Assembly: GCF_000750005.1 (NCBI RefSeq)
Contig: NZ_JPYA01000034.1
Location: 1 to 53,793 of the forward strand
Length of the DNA stretch: 53,793 nucleotides
Direction: 5' to 3'
DNA from: Geobacillus icigianus
GTDB lineage: Bacteria > Bacillota > Bacilli > Bacillales > Anoxybacillaceae
Positions 1 to 9,008 of the stretch are shown piece after piece. The notes beneath the pieces were generated by a model that ran no database searches, had not been told where the DNA came from, and saw only the letters and a program-made list of their open reading frames with translations. The position numbers and the translations under genes were made by a program. Positions within the stretch are counted from its first letter, which is position 1. The number at the start of each line of letters is the position of its first letter.

Positions 1-2
1 GA

Positions 3-110
3 TATTTTCAATATGTAATTCTTTTCTTCGAAGGAATAACATATTTTTTAGTTTTGATATTTTTTGGGTTATTTCTTTATAAATTGTCTAAACAGAAATC
101 TCTACGTTGA
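3..110 (+). CDS. C-terminal end of a membrane protein (cut by window start)
   Basis: An open frame enters from the left edge and runs to a TGA at 108-110. The 35 residues seen are dominated by one hydrophobic helix (GITYFLVLIFFGLFLYKL) followed by a basic tail (SKQKSLR), as expected for the last membrane segment of an integral membrane protein. The stop lies 15 bases before the start of the ABC transporter gene, so the two are probably co-transcribed and this may be a partner of that transporter. The family cannot be told from this tail. Confidence 0.55.
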   Translation, partial: YFQYVILFFEGITYFLVLIFFGLFLYKLSKQKSLR

Positions 111-125
111 AAGGAATGGAAATCA

Positions 126-2057
126 TTGATCATTCTGCAGAATATAAAAAAGTACTACAAATTAGGTAGTGAAAGCATTGAGGTGTTGAAAGGGGTTTCT
201 CTGTATCTTCAAAAAGGGCAACTCATTTGTTTATTAGGGGAGTCAGGATGTGGAAAATCGACCTTATTAAATATTATTGGCGGTTTAGACTATGCGGATG
301 AGGGAGAATACATTTTTCAATCGATAAATGTTCGGGAGTTCAATGAAAAGGAATGGGCATGCCTACGACGAGAAAAGATCGGGTTTGTGTTCCAAAGCTT
401 TAACCTTATTCCCCATTTGAGCGCTCTAGAAAACGTAGAGATGAGCATGACTTTGTTAGGGAAATCGAAAGAAGAAAGAAAAAGAAGGGCGATAGAGCTT
501 CTAAATATGGTAGGATTAGCAGATAAATTGAATTATCTCCCTAATCAGTTGAGTGGAGGACAAAAGCAACGTGTAGCAATAGCGAGAGCGCTAGCAAACG
601 ATCCAGACATTATATTAGCAGACGAACCAACGGGAGCATTAGACTCAGAAAACTCAGCACGTATAATGGAAATACTAAGGAAAATTTCACAACAGGGAAA
701 AGTCGTGTTGGTTGTTACACATTCTCAAGAGTTAGTCTCATATGCAGATCGAATCATAAGGATGAGAGATGGGAAAATTATTGAAGATGAGGATGTTGCA
801 CATGCAGTAGAAGTTGAAGATGTGGATAAGTGGATAGGAAGCAAAGGCAAAAAACTAGACTTGCTTACCACCTGCAAACTGTCATTTCGAAATATAAAAA
901 ATAAAAAATGGAGAAATATTTTAACTGCTATAGGCGCATCAATCGGAATTTTTGGGTTATCTATCATTATGGCTTTAGGCAATGGTGTTAAAGAAAAGTT
1001 ATCTAGTTCGATAGATGAAGCGACAGCAAAATCATCTTTAAGTGTAGCAAATGAACAGTTTGCGGTTTTGAATGAGAACGACATTGTCCGGTTGAGGGAA
1101 ATCAAAGGAGTAAGGGACATCTATCCGTACAATCCATTTCAAATAAGTATGAAAACGAAAGAAGGAGCAAAAGCTACGTCATCAGCTGAGAGTTTGTCTC
1201 CTAGAAGATATGCTGAGGTCATATATGGGAAAAAATATATCGTGAAAGGAAGGTTTCCAGACGATCAAAGAGATGAAATTGTGCTACCTGAGCGCATAGC
1301 CAAAAAACTGTTTAAAGATTCGAAAGAGGCTGTTGGAAAAAATGTGTCACTTGTTGTACAGTTAATGTCTTTAAAAGAAATTTATCCGACAGTGAACGTT
1401 AATGCGACGGTAGTAGGGGTGGTAAAGAATAATTCGATCCCTCTGCTCGATACGGTAGGAATTTCTTATGGATTGTCACAGAAGATTATGAAAGAATCGA
1501 TAGGCAATAGTACAAGTGCTCTATCTTTCACAATTATCCCATCGTCCATCAAGGATATAGCACCTTTAAAGAGTAAAATTAAGGAGATGGGATATAAAGT
1601 GCAGACAGATGAAGAAAGTCAAAATGAAATTAATGAGTATGTCTCCTTCGCAAGTATTGCATTGGGAATGTTGTCTGGCATATCGCTTATCGTTTCATCG
1701 ATTATGATTGGCATCGTCTTATACGTGAGTGTTTTAGAGCGAACTCGAGAGATTGGCATTTTAAAAGCAATCGGTGCATTTCGTTCAGATATTCGCCGCG
1801 TATTTGTCACAGAAGGAATGTTGATCGGCATCATTGGAGGAGTATTCGGAATTTTAGGTTCAATCACAGTGGGAAAAGCAGCAAATTATGTTGTAATGAC
1901 GGTAATGAAAAAGAGTAATTTGGACCTTTTCCAGTTTCGTTTTATTCAAGTTGTACTTCTTGTTCTGTTTAGCGGGCTGTTAGGTGTTTTAGCTTCTTTT
2001 GTCCCTGCAAATAAAGCAGCAAAACAACCTGCTGTGGAAGCATTGCGACATGAGTAA
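126..2057 (+). CDS. MacB-like ABC transporter, fused ATPase and FtsX-type permease
   Basis: This 643-residue protein joins an ATPase to a permease, the MacB layout. Residues 1-230 are the ATPase: Walker A GESGCGKS at 38-45, signature LSGGQ at 142-146 and Walker B IILADE at 162-167, followed by the H-loop in VVTHSQE. After a linker come a first membrane helix (about 265-285), a large extracytoplasmic MacB-PCD-like domain, and a C-terminal FtsX-type block of three helices ending near residue 640. Such proteins export peptides or antibiotics, or act mechanically on the envelope; in Firmicutes many serve bacteriocin or cell-wall stress roles. The start is TTG, placed by AAAGGAATGG a few bases upstream. 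The gene is visibly AT-richer than those after 3 kb. The substrate is unknown. Confidence 0.9.
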   Translation: MIILQNIKKYYKLGSESIEVLKGVSLYLQKGQLICLLGESGCGKSTLLNIIGGLDYADEGEYIFQSINVREFNEKEWACLRREKIGFVFQSFNLIPHLSALENVEMSMTLLGKSKEERKRRAIELLNMVGLADKLNYLPNQLSGGQKQRVAIARALANDPDIILADEPTGALDSENSARIMEILRKISQQGKVVLVVTHSQELVSYADRIIRMRDGKIIEDEDVAHAVEVEDVDKWIGSKGKKLDLLTTCKLSFRNIKNKKWRNILTAIGASIGIFGLSIIMALGNGVKEKLSSSIDEATAKSSLSVANEQFAVLNENDIVRLREIKGVRDIYPYNPFQISMKTKEGAKATSSAESLSPRRYAEVIYGKKYIVKGRFPDDQRDEIVLPERIAKKLFKDSKEAVGKNVSLVVQLMSLKEIYPTVNVNATVVGVVKNNSIPLLDTVGISYGLSQKIMKESIGNSTSALSFTIIPSSIKDIAPLKSKIKEMGYKVQTDEESQNEINEYVSFASIALGMLSGISLIVSSIMIGIVLYVSVLERTREIGILKAIGAFRSDIRRVFVTEGMLIGIIGGVFGILGSITVGKAANYVVMTVMKKSNLDLFQFRFIQVVLLVLFSGLLGVLASFVPANKAAKQPAVEALRHE

Positions 2058-2080
2058 GAAATAAGATGTGGAGCGTGAAA

Positions 2081-2245
2081 ATGATGAAGTGGATGAATAT
2101 CGTATTTATTCTATCGGTCATTTCTTTTATTTTGTACAAGCTGGTTTCTAGGGAGACAATTAGCAATACGGCGTGGATCATTGCTACTTTTCTTGTCATC
2201 ACTAATTTCATTGGTTTGATCAAGGGACGTAGAGAGAGTAGATAA
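2081..2245 (+). CDS. Small two-helix membrane protein (54 aa)
   Basis: A short open frame begins 23 bases after the ABC transporter stop, with GGAG eight bases before ATG 2081. An in-frame ATG at 2066 lacks a ribosome binding site. The product has two hydrophobic stretches (IVFILSVISFILYKL and AWIIATFLVITNFIGLI) separated by a short polar loop and ends in a basic tail (KGRRESR). Position and AT-rich composition suggest it belongs to the ABC transporter operon, perhaps as a small accessory or immunity-like membrane protein. No family is recognised. Confidence 0.55.
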   Translation: MMKWMNIVFILSVISFILYKLVSRETISNTAWIIATFLVITNFIGLIKGRRESR

Positions 2246-2962
2246 TTGTAATCCGTATGCATCCAAGTGCAGTGATTGATTCACCTCCAATGGTAGTATG
2301 AGAAGGCGAAAGCCGCCAACTCCTCTTTGATCACCAGAGGCCCATTGCTGTTTCGAATCGTCAAAGCCGCTCTGGCGGAAGCGGATGCCCAATCCGGTTC
2401 GCGCTGTGTGTCTGTTCACCGCATCGGAAAGCCTGCTAAAGGGGGCTGGAGGCCGCAAGCTGATCGGGCCGACGGGACAGGCGGTTTTTGTTTGAGTATG
2501 TGAAAGTCGTCCTGTTCAAGCCGCCGGATAGACGCATCCAACGCGCACTGGATCGCTTCCTCAATCCTGATCAGCGAAGGATTCTGCAGGGATTGGGCAT
2601 GGATGAGAGCATTTACGTGCAACGTCATACGGCACGACAAGCGATGGCAGAAAAAGGATTGCCATCACTTGTCGTGTTGGTCAAACAGTGATTCTGAAAT
2701 AAAAAATCCGCTGTTTCTACCTTGTTACGGTGCGAAATGTGAGTGAATAAACGTTTTGACCTTGTTCAAAAGGGAAATGTGAGCTGCCCAGCCGCTCTCG
2801 CTCTTGTAACATATCGTTACAATACAGAAACAGTTGTTTTTCGTTTTCCTTTTGTTACAACAGGGTGCCATGCCCTTTACTTTTGCCCTCAGGCGCGGTT
2901 TAGTAATAGTAGATGGAGCCAACAACAAGGCGATGGCGTTGCCGCAATCAGCAGAGTTGGGC
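2246..2962. other. 717-bp stretch with no supported gene
   Basis: No frame here has both a ribosome binding site and a recognisable product. Composition shifts from AT-rich to GC-rich around 2300. A plus-strand open stretch at 2488-2691 (ending in LPSLVVLVKQ) and broken frames before it could be the remains of a degraded gene, but I cannot name a family. From 2700 to 2960 the sequence is mixed AT/GC with no clear hairpin or promoter. Confidence 0.5.
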
Positions 2963-3730
2963 TCAAACGGTTGGGTTGCTGTCCTTTCCGATCGTTTCCG
3001 TCTCTCGTCCTAGCAGTCGATACATTTCTTTCGCTAACCGTTCGAGCAAGTAGATGACCGGGAGCTGGGTTGTGACATCTGTCTGTCCGATCCGCTCCGC
3101 GGTGGCGTAATACGTCAAGTTATAGTCGGAGATGTTCGCGAGTGTGCAATGTTTCCGGTTGGTGATGCTGATGATCGTGCTCCCTTTTTCTTTCAAGCGG
3201 TGCACTTGGGCGAGCGTGTGCGGCGTTTCGCCGGACACCGACAAGGCGATCACGGCGCAGTTGTTGAAATAATGGCCGTAAATCGGAAAAAACGGATCCT
3301 TGATGTAGACGGAAAACTTTTGAAAGGCAGAAAAGTAGCGCGAGCCGTATTCGGCCAAAATGCCGGAGCTGCCGGAACCGACAAAAATGACTTGATCCGC
3401 TTGAGCGATCACGGCGGCAGCGGCAAAAATCGCCCGCTCGTAGTCGGCCGTCAGCGTCCGCTCGAAAAACTCCCGCAATGCTTCTTGGCTGCTGATGATT
3501 GACGTTCGTTCGTTTTCCCGCAAGTATAGCTTCCATTTCGTTTTGAACTCGCTGAACCCGTCGCAGCCGACTTTCTTGCAAAAGCGGAGCACGGTCGGCG
3601 GCGAGACATGGACGGCCTCAGCGAGCTCGCGAATGCGCATGTACGCGACTTCATGCGGATGTTTCATCACGTAATCGTAAATGGCATAATCCAACTCGGA
3701 AAACCGGGCGATTTGTTCGGGGGTAAACAT
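2963..3730 (-). CDS. MurR/RpiR family transcriptional regulator
   Basis: A 255-residue regulator with the RpiR layout. The N-terminal helix-turn-helix (about residues 30-60) contains MRIRELAEAVHVSPPTVLRF. The C-terminal SIS sugar-phosphate-binding domain (about 105-235) contains the VGSGSSGILAEYGSRYF loop. These proteins sense phosphorylated sugars and repress or activate sugar-catabolic genes. ATG 3730 is chosen because GAGGTG lies six bases upstream; the open frame extends further but without a binding site. It is divergent from the 6-phospho-glycosidase gene at 3839, with 108 bases between starts, so it most likely controls that gene in response to its phosphorylated substrate or product. 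Confidence 0.88.
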   Translation of the reverse strand: MFTPEQIARFSELDYAIYDYVMKHPHEVAYMRIRELAEAVHVSPPTVLRFCKKVGCDGFSEFKTKWKLYLRENERTSIISSQEALREFFERTLTADYERAIFAAAAVIAQADQVIFVGSGSSGILAEYGSRYFSAFQKFSVYIKDPFFPIYGHYFNNCAVIALSVSGETPHTLAQVHRLKEKGSTIISITNRKHCTLANISDYNLTYYATAERIGQTDVTTQLPVIYLLERLAKEMYRLLGRETETIGKDSNPTV

Positions 3731-3838
3731 GCCTACACCTCGCTTTTCAGAACAGGACGCGTGAGACCGGGCGATGGTCAACGGTTGCGTCATCTATTCA
3801 TTATATCACGTCTAACACGGTGAAGGGGGAAGACGAGC

Positions 3839-5182
3839 ATGGATAAACGATTGAAAATTGCGACCATTGGCGGCGGGTCGAGCTACACGCCGGAATTGGT
3901 CGAAGGGTTGATCAAGCGTTATCATGAATTGCCAGTCGGGGAATTGTGGCTTGTCGATATTCCGGAAGGCAAAGAAAAACTCGAAATCGTCGGCGCACTG
4001 GCCAAACGGATGGTCGAAAAAGCTGGCGTGCCGATCGAGATTCATTTGACGCTCGACCGTCGCCGGGCTTTGGAAGGTGCAGACTTTGTCACGACGCAGT
4101 TTCGTGTCGGCGGCCTAGAGGCGCGGGCGAAAGACGAGCGCATCCCGCTCAAATACGGGGTGATCGGCCAGGAGACAAACGGGCCGGGTGGATTGTTTAA
4201 GGGATTGCGGACGATTCCGGTCATTTTGGACATCATTCGCGATATGGAAGAGCTTTGCCCCGATGCGTGGCTGATCAACTTCACGAACCCGGCCGGGATG
4301 GTGACGGAAGCCGTCTTGCGCTACACGAAGCAGGAAAAAGTCGTCGGCTTGTGCAACGTGCCGATCGGCATGCGCATGGGCGTCGCCAAGCTGCTTGGCG
4401 TTGATGCTGACCGCGTGCACATTGATTTCGCCGGCTTGAACCATATGGTGTTTGGCTTGCATGTTTATCTCGACGGCGTCGAGGTGACCGACAAGGTAAT
4501 CGACCTCATTGCCCATCCGGATCGGTCCGGAGTGACAATGAAAAACATCGTTGACCTCGGCTGGGAGCCGGACTTTTTGAAAGGGTTAAACGTATTGCCG
4601 TGCCCCTACCACCGGTATTACTATCAAACAGACAAAATGTTGGCTGAGGAGCTCGAGGCGGCGAAAACGAAAGGAACGCGCGCCGAAGTCGTCCAGCAGC
4701 TCGAAAAAGAACTGTTCGAGCTGTACAAAGATCCGAACTTGGCCATCAAGCCGCCGCAGCTCGAGAAACGGGGCGGGGCGTACTACAGCGACGCCGCTTG
4801 CAGCTTGATCAGCTCCATCTACAACGACAAGCGCGACATTCAGCCGGTCAACACGAGAAACAACGGCGCCATTGCCAGCATTCCGCCAGAATCGGCCGTT
4901 GAGGTCAACTGCGTCATCACGAAAGACGGACCAAAGCCGATCGCTGTCGGCGACTTGCCGGTCGCCGTGCGCGGCCTCGTCCAGCAAATCAAGTCGTTCG
5001 AGCGCGTCGCTGCCGAGGCCGCGGTCACTGGCGACTACCAAACCGCGCTCGTCGCCATGACGATCAACCCGCTTGTCCCGTCTGACACCATCGCCAAACA
5101 AATGTTGGACGAAATGCTGGAAGCGCATAAAGAATACTTGCCGCAGTTTTTCAAACAGACCAAAGCAGCGGCCGGGCGCTAA
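3839..5182 (+). CDS. Glycoside hydrolase family 4, 6-phospho-beta-glucosidase type
   Basis: A 447-residue GH4 enzyme. Family members hydrolyse phosphorylated glycosides by an NAD- and Mn-dependent redox mechanism in the cytoplasm. Visible features are the N-terminal dinucleotide loop GGGSSYTPELVEGL, the NFTNPAGMVTEA segment, the metal-site cysteine in CNVPIG with the downstream LNHMVFG, and the N-terminal fold expected for LicH/CelF-like members. Length is normal. ATG 3839 follows AAGGGGGAAG. No PTS permease lies in the window, so the phosphorylated disaccharide must come from a transporter encoded elsewhere. The divergent RpiR regulator is the likely controller. The exact sugar (cellobiose-, gentiobiose- or maltose-6-phosphate) cannot be fixed from sequence, though the overall match is closer to the beta-glucosidase branch. 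Confidence 0.88.
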   Translation: MDKRLKIATIGGGSSYTPELVEGLIKRYHELPVGELWLVDIPEGKEKLEIVGALAKRMVEKAGVPIEIHLTLDRRRALEGADFVTTQFRVGGLEARAKDERIPLKYGVIGQETNGPGGLFKGLRTIPVILDIIRDMEELCPDAWLINFTNPAGMVTEAVLRYTKQEKVVGLCNVPIGMRMGVAKLLGVDADRVHIDFAGLNHMVFGLHVYLDGVEVTDKVIDLIAHPDRSGVTMKNIVDLGWEPDFLKGLNVLPCPYHRYYYQTDKMLAEELEAAKTKGTRAEVVQQLEKELFELYKDPNLAIKPPQLEKRGGAYYSDAACSLISSIYNDKRDIQPVNTRNNGAIASIPPESAVEVNCVITKDGPKPIAVGDLPVAVRGLVQQIKSFERVAAEAAVTGDYQTALVAMTINPLVPSDTIAKQMLDEMLEAHKEYLPQFFKQTKAAAGR

Positions 5183-5203
5183 ACGGCCGCTTCGAAAACG
5201 ATG

Positions 5204-5240
5204 GACAAAGCTGCCTCGGCGACAGGCGGCTTTGTCATTT
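5204..5240 (+). terminator. Rho-independent terminator after the GH4 gene
   Basis: GACAAAGCTGCCT at 5204-5216 pairs with AGGCGGCTTTGTC at 5224-5236 around a short loop, followed by ATTTCATC. It begins 22 bases after the GH4 stop. The T-run is weak but the stem is strong. Confidence 0.65.
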
Positions 5241-5308
5241 CATCGTGAAAAGCCGCACAATACAAGGGCTTTTTCCCATTCATATTCCCCTTATTCTAGG
5301 CCAAAATC

Positions 5309-5896
5309 AAATACCGCCGCCGCATTCTGCCCATTGCCATCTTCAGCTATGACGCCATCCGCGATGAACCGTCCTCGTTCACCATCCAGTTTCCGTTCCT
5401 AACCGTTGTTGATTTCCGTTTTCTGACCGTTGAACTGCGCAAGTTGCCATGGCGCGAGTACATTCGCCGCGACAACCCGGTCGCCGCCGCTCTGTTAAGC
5501 AAAATGGGGTATAATGAAAGTGAAAGAGTGGTTGTGAAAAAAGAATTTTTGCGCATGCTCGTCCGCTTGGAGCTTGACGAAGCGAAACAGCGGCTGTTGT
5601 TTGGCTTTTTTGAGACGTATTTGCGGTTGTCCGAACAAGAGGAGCTCGAATTGCGAAACGAGGTGAATGAAATGGAAACGAAGGAAGCGAAAAAAGTGAT
5701 GGATCTCATCGTGTCGTACGAGCAACGGGGGATGAAAAAGGGGATTGAAAAAGGAATGGAAAAAGGAATGGAAAAAGGAATCGAAAAAGGCAAGATGGAC
5801 GTTGCGAAACGGATGCTAGAGAAAGGATATGACGTGCCAACGATTTGTGAGTTGACCGGACTGCCAGTGGAGGCGGTGGAAAAGTTGAAAGAGTAA
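5309..5896 (+). pseudogene. Rpn-type recombination-promoting nuclease / putative transposase, 5' truncated
   Basis: The frame reads as the C-terminal two thirds of an Rpn/PF04754-type nuclease of the kind abundant in Bacillaceae: a PD-(D/E)XK-domain remainder (RILPIAIFSYDAIRDEP), then LPWREYIRRDNPVAAALLSKMG, a helical region and a low-complexity tail with repeated GMEKG/GIEKG units encoded by a 12-bp tandem repeat near 5740-5785. It ends with a helical PTICELTGLPVEAVEKLKE tail. The N-terminal catalytic part is missing: homology to the second fragment at 9934-10222 begins abruptly at 5309. An internal ATG at 5444 gives 150 residues but has no good ribosome binding site. Probably not functional. 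Confidence 0.7.
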
Positions 5897-5934
5897 AAAG
5901 CGGAGGGGACGCTGTTCCGATGCAGCCAATCTGT

Positions 5935-6129
5935 TTTTTCACTCATTCTCCCATTGATGAAGGGAATCAGTGGTTTTTCACGGGCCTTCTAGGAGGCCGG
6001 TGATTTAATGCAAAATACTGCTGATTCCACCCATTTCTCAATTAGAGAAACCTCGTAGAATCAACTTTCTTTTCTGAATGAAAATACCGCCGATTCGTGT
6101 GTGACAGCGGTTTTTCACGGGCCTTCTAG
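5935..6129 (+). repeat. CTAG-bounded repeat: right half-copy plus one full copy
   Basis: 5989-6129 is a full 141-bp copy that begins CTAGGAGGCCGGTGATTTAA and ends TTTTTCACGGGCCTTCTAG. It is preceded by the right half of another copy (5935-5992), and the two share one CTAG. The interior keeps the CATTTCTCAA...GAAA motif seen in the other copies. It lies between the Rpn fragment and the sugar-binding-protein gene. Confidence 0.75.
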
Positions 6130-6175
6130 GCTAGCGCCCCGACGTTCGTGTACAATGGCGGTAGGAGGGATCAAG

Positions 6176-7189
6176 ATGCGCCATTGGTGGAAACGGCTGT
6201 TTTACGGGGGCGGCATCGCCGCGCTGTTTGCAAGCGCTTCCTTCACCGCCTATTGCGCTTGGAACGTGTATGCGTATCCAAAATCAGAGAAGGAACGGGT
6301 TCCGGAAACAACGAAAGAGGCCTATCATTTCGTGCTTGTGCCGGAGGAACTCGATAATGATTACTGGCGGCTCGTGGAAAAAGGAGCGAAAGCGGCGGCG
6401 AAAGAACTGGGGATTGACCTTGAGTATATCGGCCCGCGGCAGGCGAATATTGATGAGCATTTGCGCATTTTGAAAAAAGCCGCGGCGGCGAAAGTCGATG
6501 GGATCATCACCCAAGGGTTGACGGAAGCGGAATTTGTCCCAGTGATTAACGAAATCACGGACAAAAATATTCCTGTGGTGACGATCGATACGGATGCCCC
6601 GACGAGCCGACGTGTCGCCTATGTGGGAACGGATAATTATTATGCCGGTTTTCTTGCGGGACGAGCGTTAGCTGAGGATACGAAGGGCAAGGCGACGGTC
6701 GCGATTATTACCGGCAGTTTGACGGCGGCGCACCAACAGCTGCGAGTGCGCGGATTTGAGGATGCGGTGAGACAGGAAAAAGGCATCCGCATCGTTGCCA
6801 TCGAAGAGTCGCACATTACGCGTGTGCAAGCCGCGGAAAAGGCGTATACGATTTTGAAAAAGCACCCGGATGTGAATGCGTTTTACGGCACGAGCGCGCT
6901 CGATGCGATTGGCGTTGCCAAGGTGGTCGAGCAGTTTCATCGGGAGCAAAAGACGTATATTATCGGTTTTGACACGCTTCCTGAGACGATCCGCTATTTG
7001 CAAAAAGGAACGATTGCGGCGACCGTGGTGCAGGAGCCGTATGAAATGGGATACAAGGCTGTCCAACTGATGGCCGAGATCGTCGCCGGGAAAGACGTGC
7101 CGGCGATGACGAATACGGAGACGAAAGTCATTCGGAAAAAAGACTTGCCGCTGCGCCCGGCGCGCAATTATGAGGTCAACACGCCATGA
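6176..7189 (+). CDS. Membrane-anchored sugar-binding protein (RbsB-like), probable input of a three-component sensor
   Basis: A 337-residue type I periplasmic-binding-protein fold: VPEELDNDYWRLVEKGAKAA at about 50, GIITQGL, PVVTIDTDAP, YVGTDNYYAG, AFYGTSALDAIGV and IIGFDTLPETIRYL, the ribose/galactose-binding-protein pattern. The N-terminus has one uncleaved-looking hydrophobic helix after MRHWWKR and no lipobox (the cysteine sits in TAYC), so it is likely anchored in the membrane facing outward. ATG 6176 is fixed by AGGAGGGA five bases before it. A sensor kinase remnant follows at 7420, the arrangement known from AraPST of G. stearothermophilus, where a binding protein, kinase and response regulator act together. 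That kinase is now broken, so its signalling role has probably been lost. Confidence 0.85.
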   Translation: MRHWWKRLFYGGGIAALFASASFTAYCAWNVYAYPKSEKERVPETTKEAYHFVLVPEELDNDYWRLVEKGAKAAAKELGIDLEYIGPRQANIDEHLRILKKAAAAKVDGIITQGLTEAEFVPVINEITDKNIPVVTIDTDAPTSRRVAYVGTDNYYAGFLAGRALAEDTKGKATVAIITGSLTAAHQQLRVRGFEDAVRQEKGIRIVAIEESHITRVQAAEKAYTILKKHPDVNAFYGTSALDAIGVAKVVEQFHREQKTYIIGFDTLPETIRYLQKGTIAATVVQEPYEMGYKAVQLMAEIVAGKDVPAMTNTETKVIRKKDLPLRPARNYEVNTP

Positions 7190-7273
7190 AGGTGCCTGCC
7201 AAGCCTCCGTCGGGAGAAGGCGGAAAGCGGAGAAAGGTTGGCGAACGCCGCCAAAGCATGAGAGATGGTCGGC

Positions 7274-7373
7274 CTTGACGTTCGACCACGTTCGGCTGGA
7301 AGCTTCCAGCGTCCCAGTCTCAGAACGTTGGGTGATCTACTTGACGTTCGCCACGTTCGGCTGGAAGCGGCAG
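7274..7373. repeat. Imperfect 30-bp direct repeat between sensor genes
   Basis: CTTGACGTTCGACCACGTTC near 7275 and CTTGACGTTCGCCACGTTCG near 7340 are both followed by GGCTGGAAGC. They lie about 65 bp apart in the spacer before the kinase remnant. No function is evident. Confidence 0.5.
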
Positions 7374-7419
7374 GACGATGCAGGCGACAAAGCGCCGGTG
7401 ACAGCGGGGTGGAATTCAG

Positions 7420-8160
7420 ATGAACATTCGGACGAAGATGCTGCTTTGCTTTACCGTTTTTTTGCTTTTGCTGAACGGAGCGGTATTTCTTTTGTATGAG
7501 ACGAGCGAAGAGATGATGAGCGATTATGATCAACGGATGCGCCGATTGTTGTTGCTCAATGAGGTGTCGCAGCGGGCAAACCGAATGATGGAACAGCTCA
7601 ATGCGTACGTCTCGGAGAAAGAAGGACGGTATGCACGCGCTTATGAGCGGGAGTTCCGCTGGCTGCAGCAACGCTGCCGGCAGCTCGGCGCCATCTTGCC
7701 GGTGCTGTCCGACCGGCTGGCGGCGGAAAACTATGAACATATGATTGAAAGTTTGCTGGAGGAGGCGGCGCTGACCGTCTATCATTTTCAAGCTGGAAAT
7801 ATTGGCTTGTACTCGTCTCACTTGCATGAAACGATGAACATTGCGTCCTTTTTGCAAGAGGAAACGTTAAACTTGATTGACGATGAGCTGACGGCCTACC
7901 AACGGCGGTACGATGAAGTGGAGCAGCGCAACCGCTATTTCCGCTATATGGGAATGGGATTGTTTGTCACGACGTTGTTGCTTGGTGCCTTGCTGGCGGT
8001 GTTCTTTTCCGGCCACTTAACGAAGCCGATCATTCTTCTCTCGCGCGCTGCCCGATCCATCGCTGACGGGCGGCTGGACGGGCCGGATATTGAGCCGATG
8101 ACCAACGATGAGTTGCGGCTGTTGACGATCACGTTTAATGACATGCGCCGCAATTATTGA
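7420..8160 (+). pseudogene. Sensor histidine kinase truncated after its HAMP domain
   Basis: The 246-residue product has a first membrane helix (about 7-26), an extracytoplasmic all-helical sensor region, a second helix (YMGMGLFVTTLLLGALLAVFF, about 187-207) and most of a HAMP domain (LTKPIILLSRAARSIADGRL, then DELRLLTITFNDMRRN). It stops at TGA 8158-8160, exactly where the HAMP should lead into the dimerisation and ATPase domains of a YesM-type kinase. The next bases encode, in another frame, the interior of the first helix of a sugar ABC permease. The kinase core, any response regulator and the start of the permease have therefore been removed by one deletion with its junction at about 8154-8158. 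Loss of signalling is almost certain. Confidence 0.85.
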
Positions 8161-9008
8161 TTTTCTTATTTGTGTACGGGTTTATCGGCTGGACCGGGTA
8201 TGTGTCGTTAAGCAACTGGAACTCCCTTGTGCCGGATTGGTCGTTTGCCGGGGTGAAAAACTATTTGTATTTGTTTCATGATTTCCGCTTTCAAGCCGAC
8301 TTGCGCAATACGCTTGTGTTTACGGTGCTGTTTATCGCCGCCGTCATTGTGCTCGGCCAACTCCTTGCCATTTTGCTTGACCAAAAGCTGCGCGGCGAGT
8401 CGTTGTTTCGCAACATTTTCTTTTTCCCGATGGCCTTGTCCTTTGTCGTCACCGGGGTCGTATGGCAATGGCTGTTCAATCCGTCAACGGGCGTCAACTT
8501 GTTTTTAAAACCACTTGGCTTGGATGGAAAATGGTATACGGATACGAACATCTTGTTCGGATTTCATTGGGGCAAGATTGAATTTGGCATCCCGGTCGCC
8601 ATCATTGCGGTGGTCGTGGCGGCTGTTTGGCAAATGACTGGCTTTGCCGTCGCGATGTATCTCGCCGGCCTGCGCGCCATTCCGGATGAGGTGCGGGAAG
8701 CGGCGCGGATGGACGGGGCGACCGAGTTTCAATTGTATTGGAAAATCATCTTGCCGCTCCTCCGGCCGATCACGGTCAGCGTCATCATCATTATGGCGCA
8801 TATTTCACTGAAAATTTTCGATTTGATTTACGCCATGACCGGGCCGGGGGCGAACTTTGTCACCGATGTGCCGGGCGTGTACATGTTTGAAACGACGTTC
8901 CGCGGCAACTATTATGCGAACGGAGCGGCGATCGCCATGGTGATGCTGCTATCGGTGGCCATCTTTATTGTTCCGTACCTTATCTCGAGCCGCAAGGGGG
9001 GATCGTGA
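8157..9008 (+). pseudogene. Sugar ABC transporter permease (MalF/UgpA type), N-terminus deleted
   Basis: The frame continues from TTG 8157, overlapping the kinase stop (TTGA), for 283 residues. It carries the CUT1 permease pattern with the EAA loop at YLAGLRAIPDEVREAARMDGATEFQLYWKIILPLLRP and several membrane helices. Homologues begin with a cytoplasmic tail and a complete first helix; here the sequence starts inside that helix (LIFLFVYGFIGW), so about 15-25 residues are gone. No ribosome binding site precedes TTG 8157, so translation could only occur by coupling to the end of the kinase fragment. The rest of the protein is intact. Whether it still assembles with the second permease at 9008 is doubtful, and no substrate-binding lipoprotein of this CUT1 type remains. 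Confidence 0.8.

Noticed and set aside
2488..2691. Plus-strand open frame of 67 codons (ends LPSLVVLVKQ)
   Set aside because: No ribosome binding site, no recognised family, and overlapping open frames on the other strand; listed only as possible remains of a gene.
7170..7499. Frame bridging the binding-protein gene and the kinase remnant
   Set aside because: It reads out of frame with both genes and owes its length to high GC and a direct repeat.
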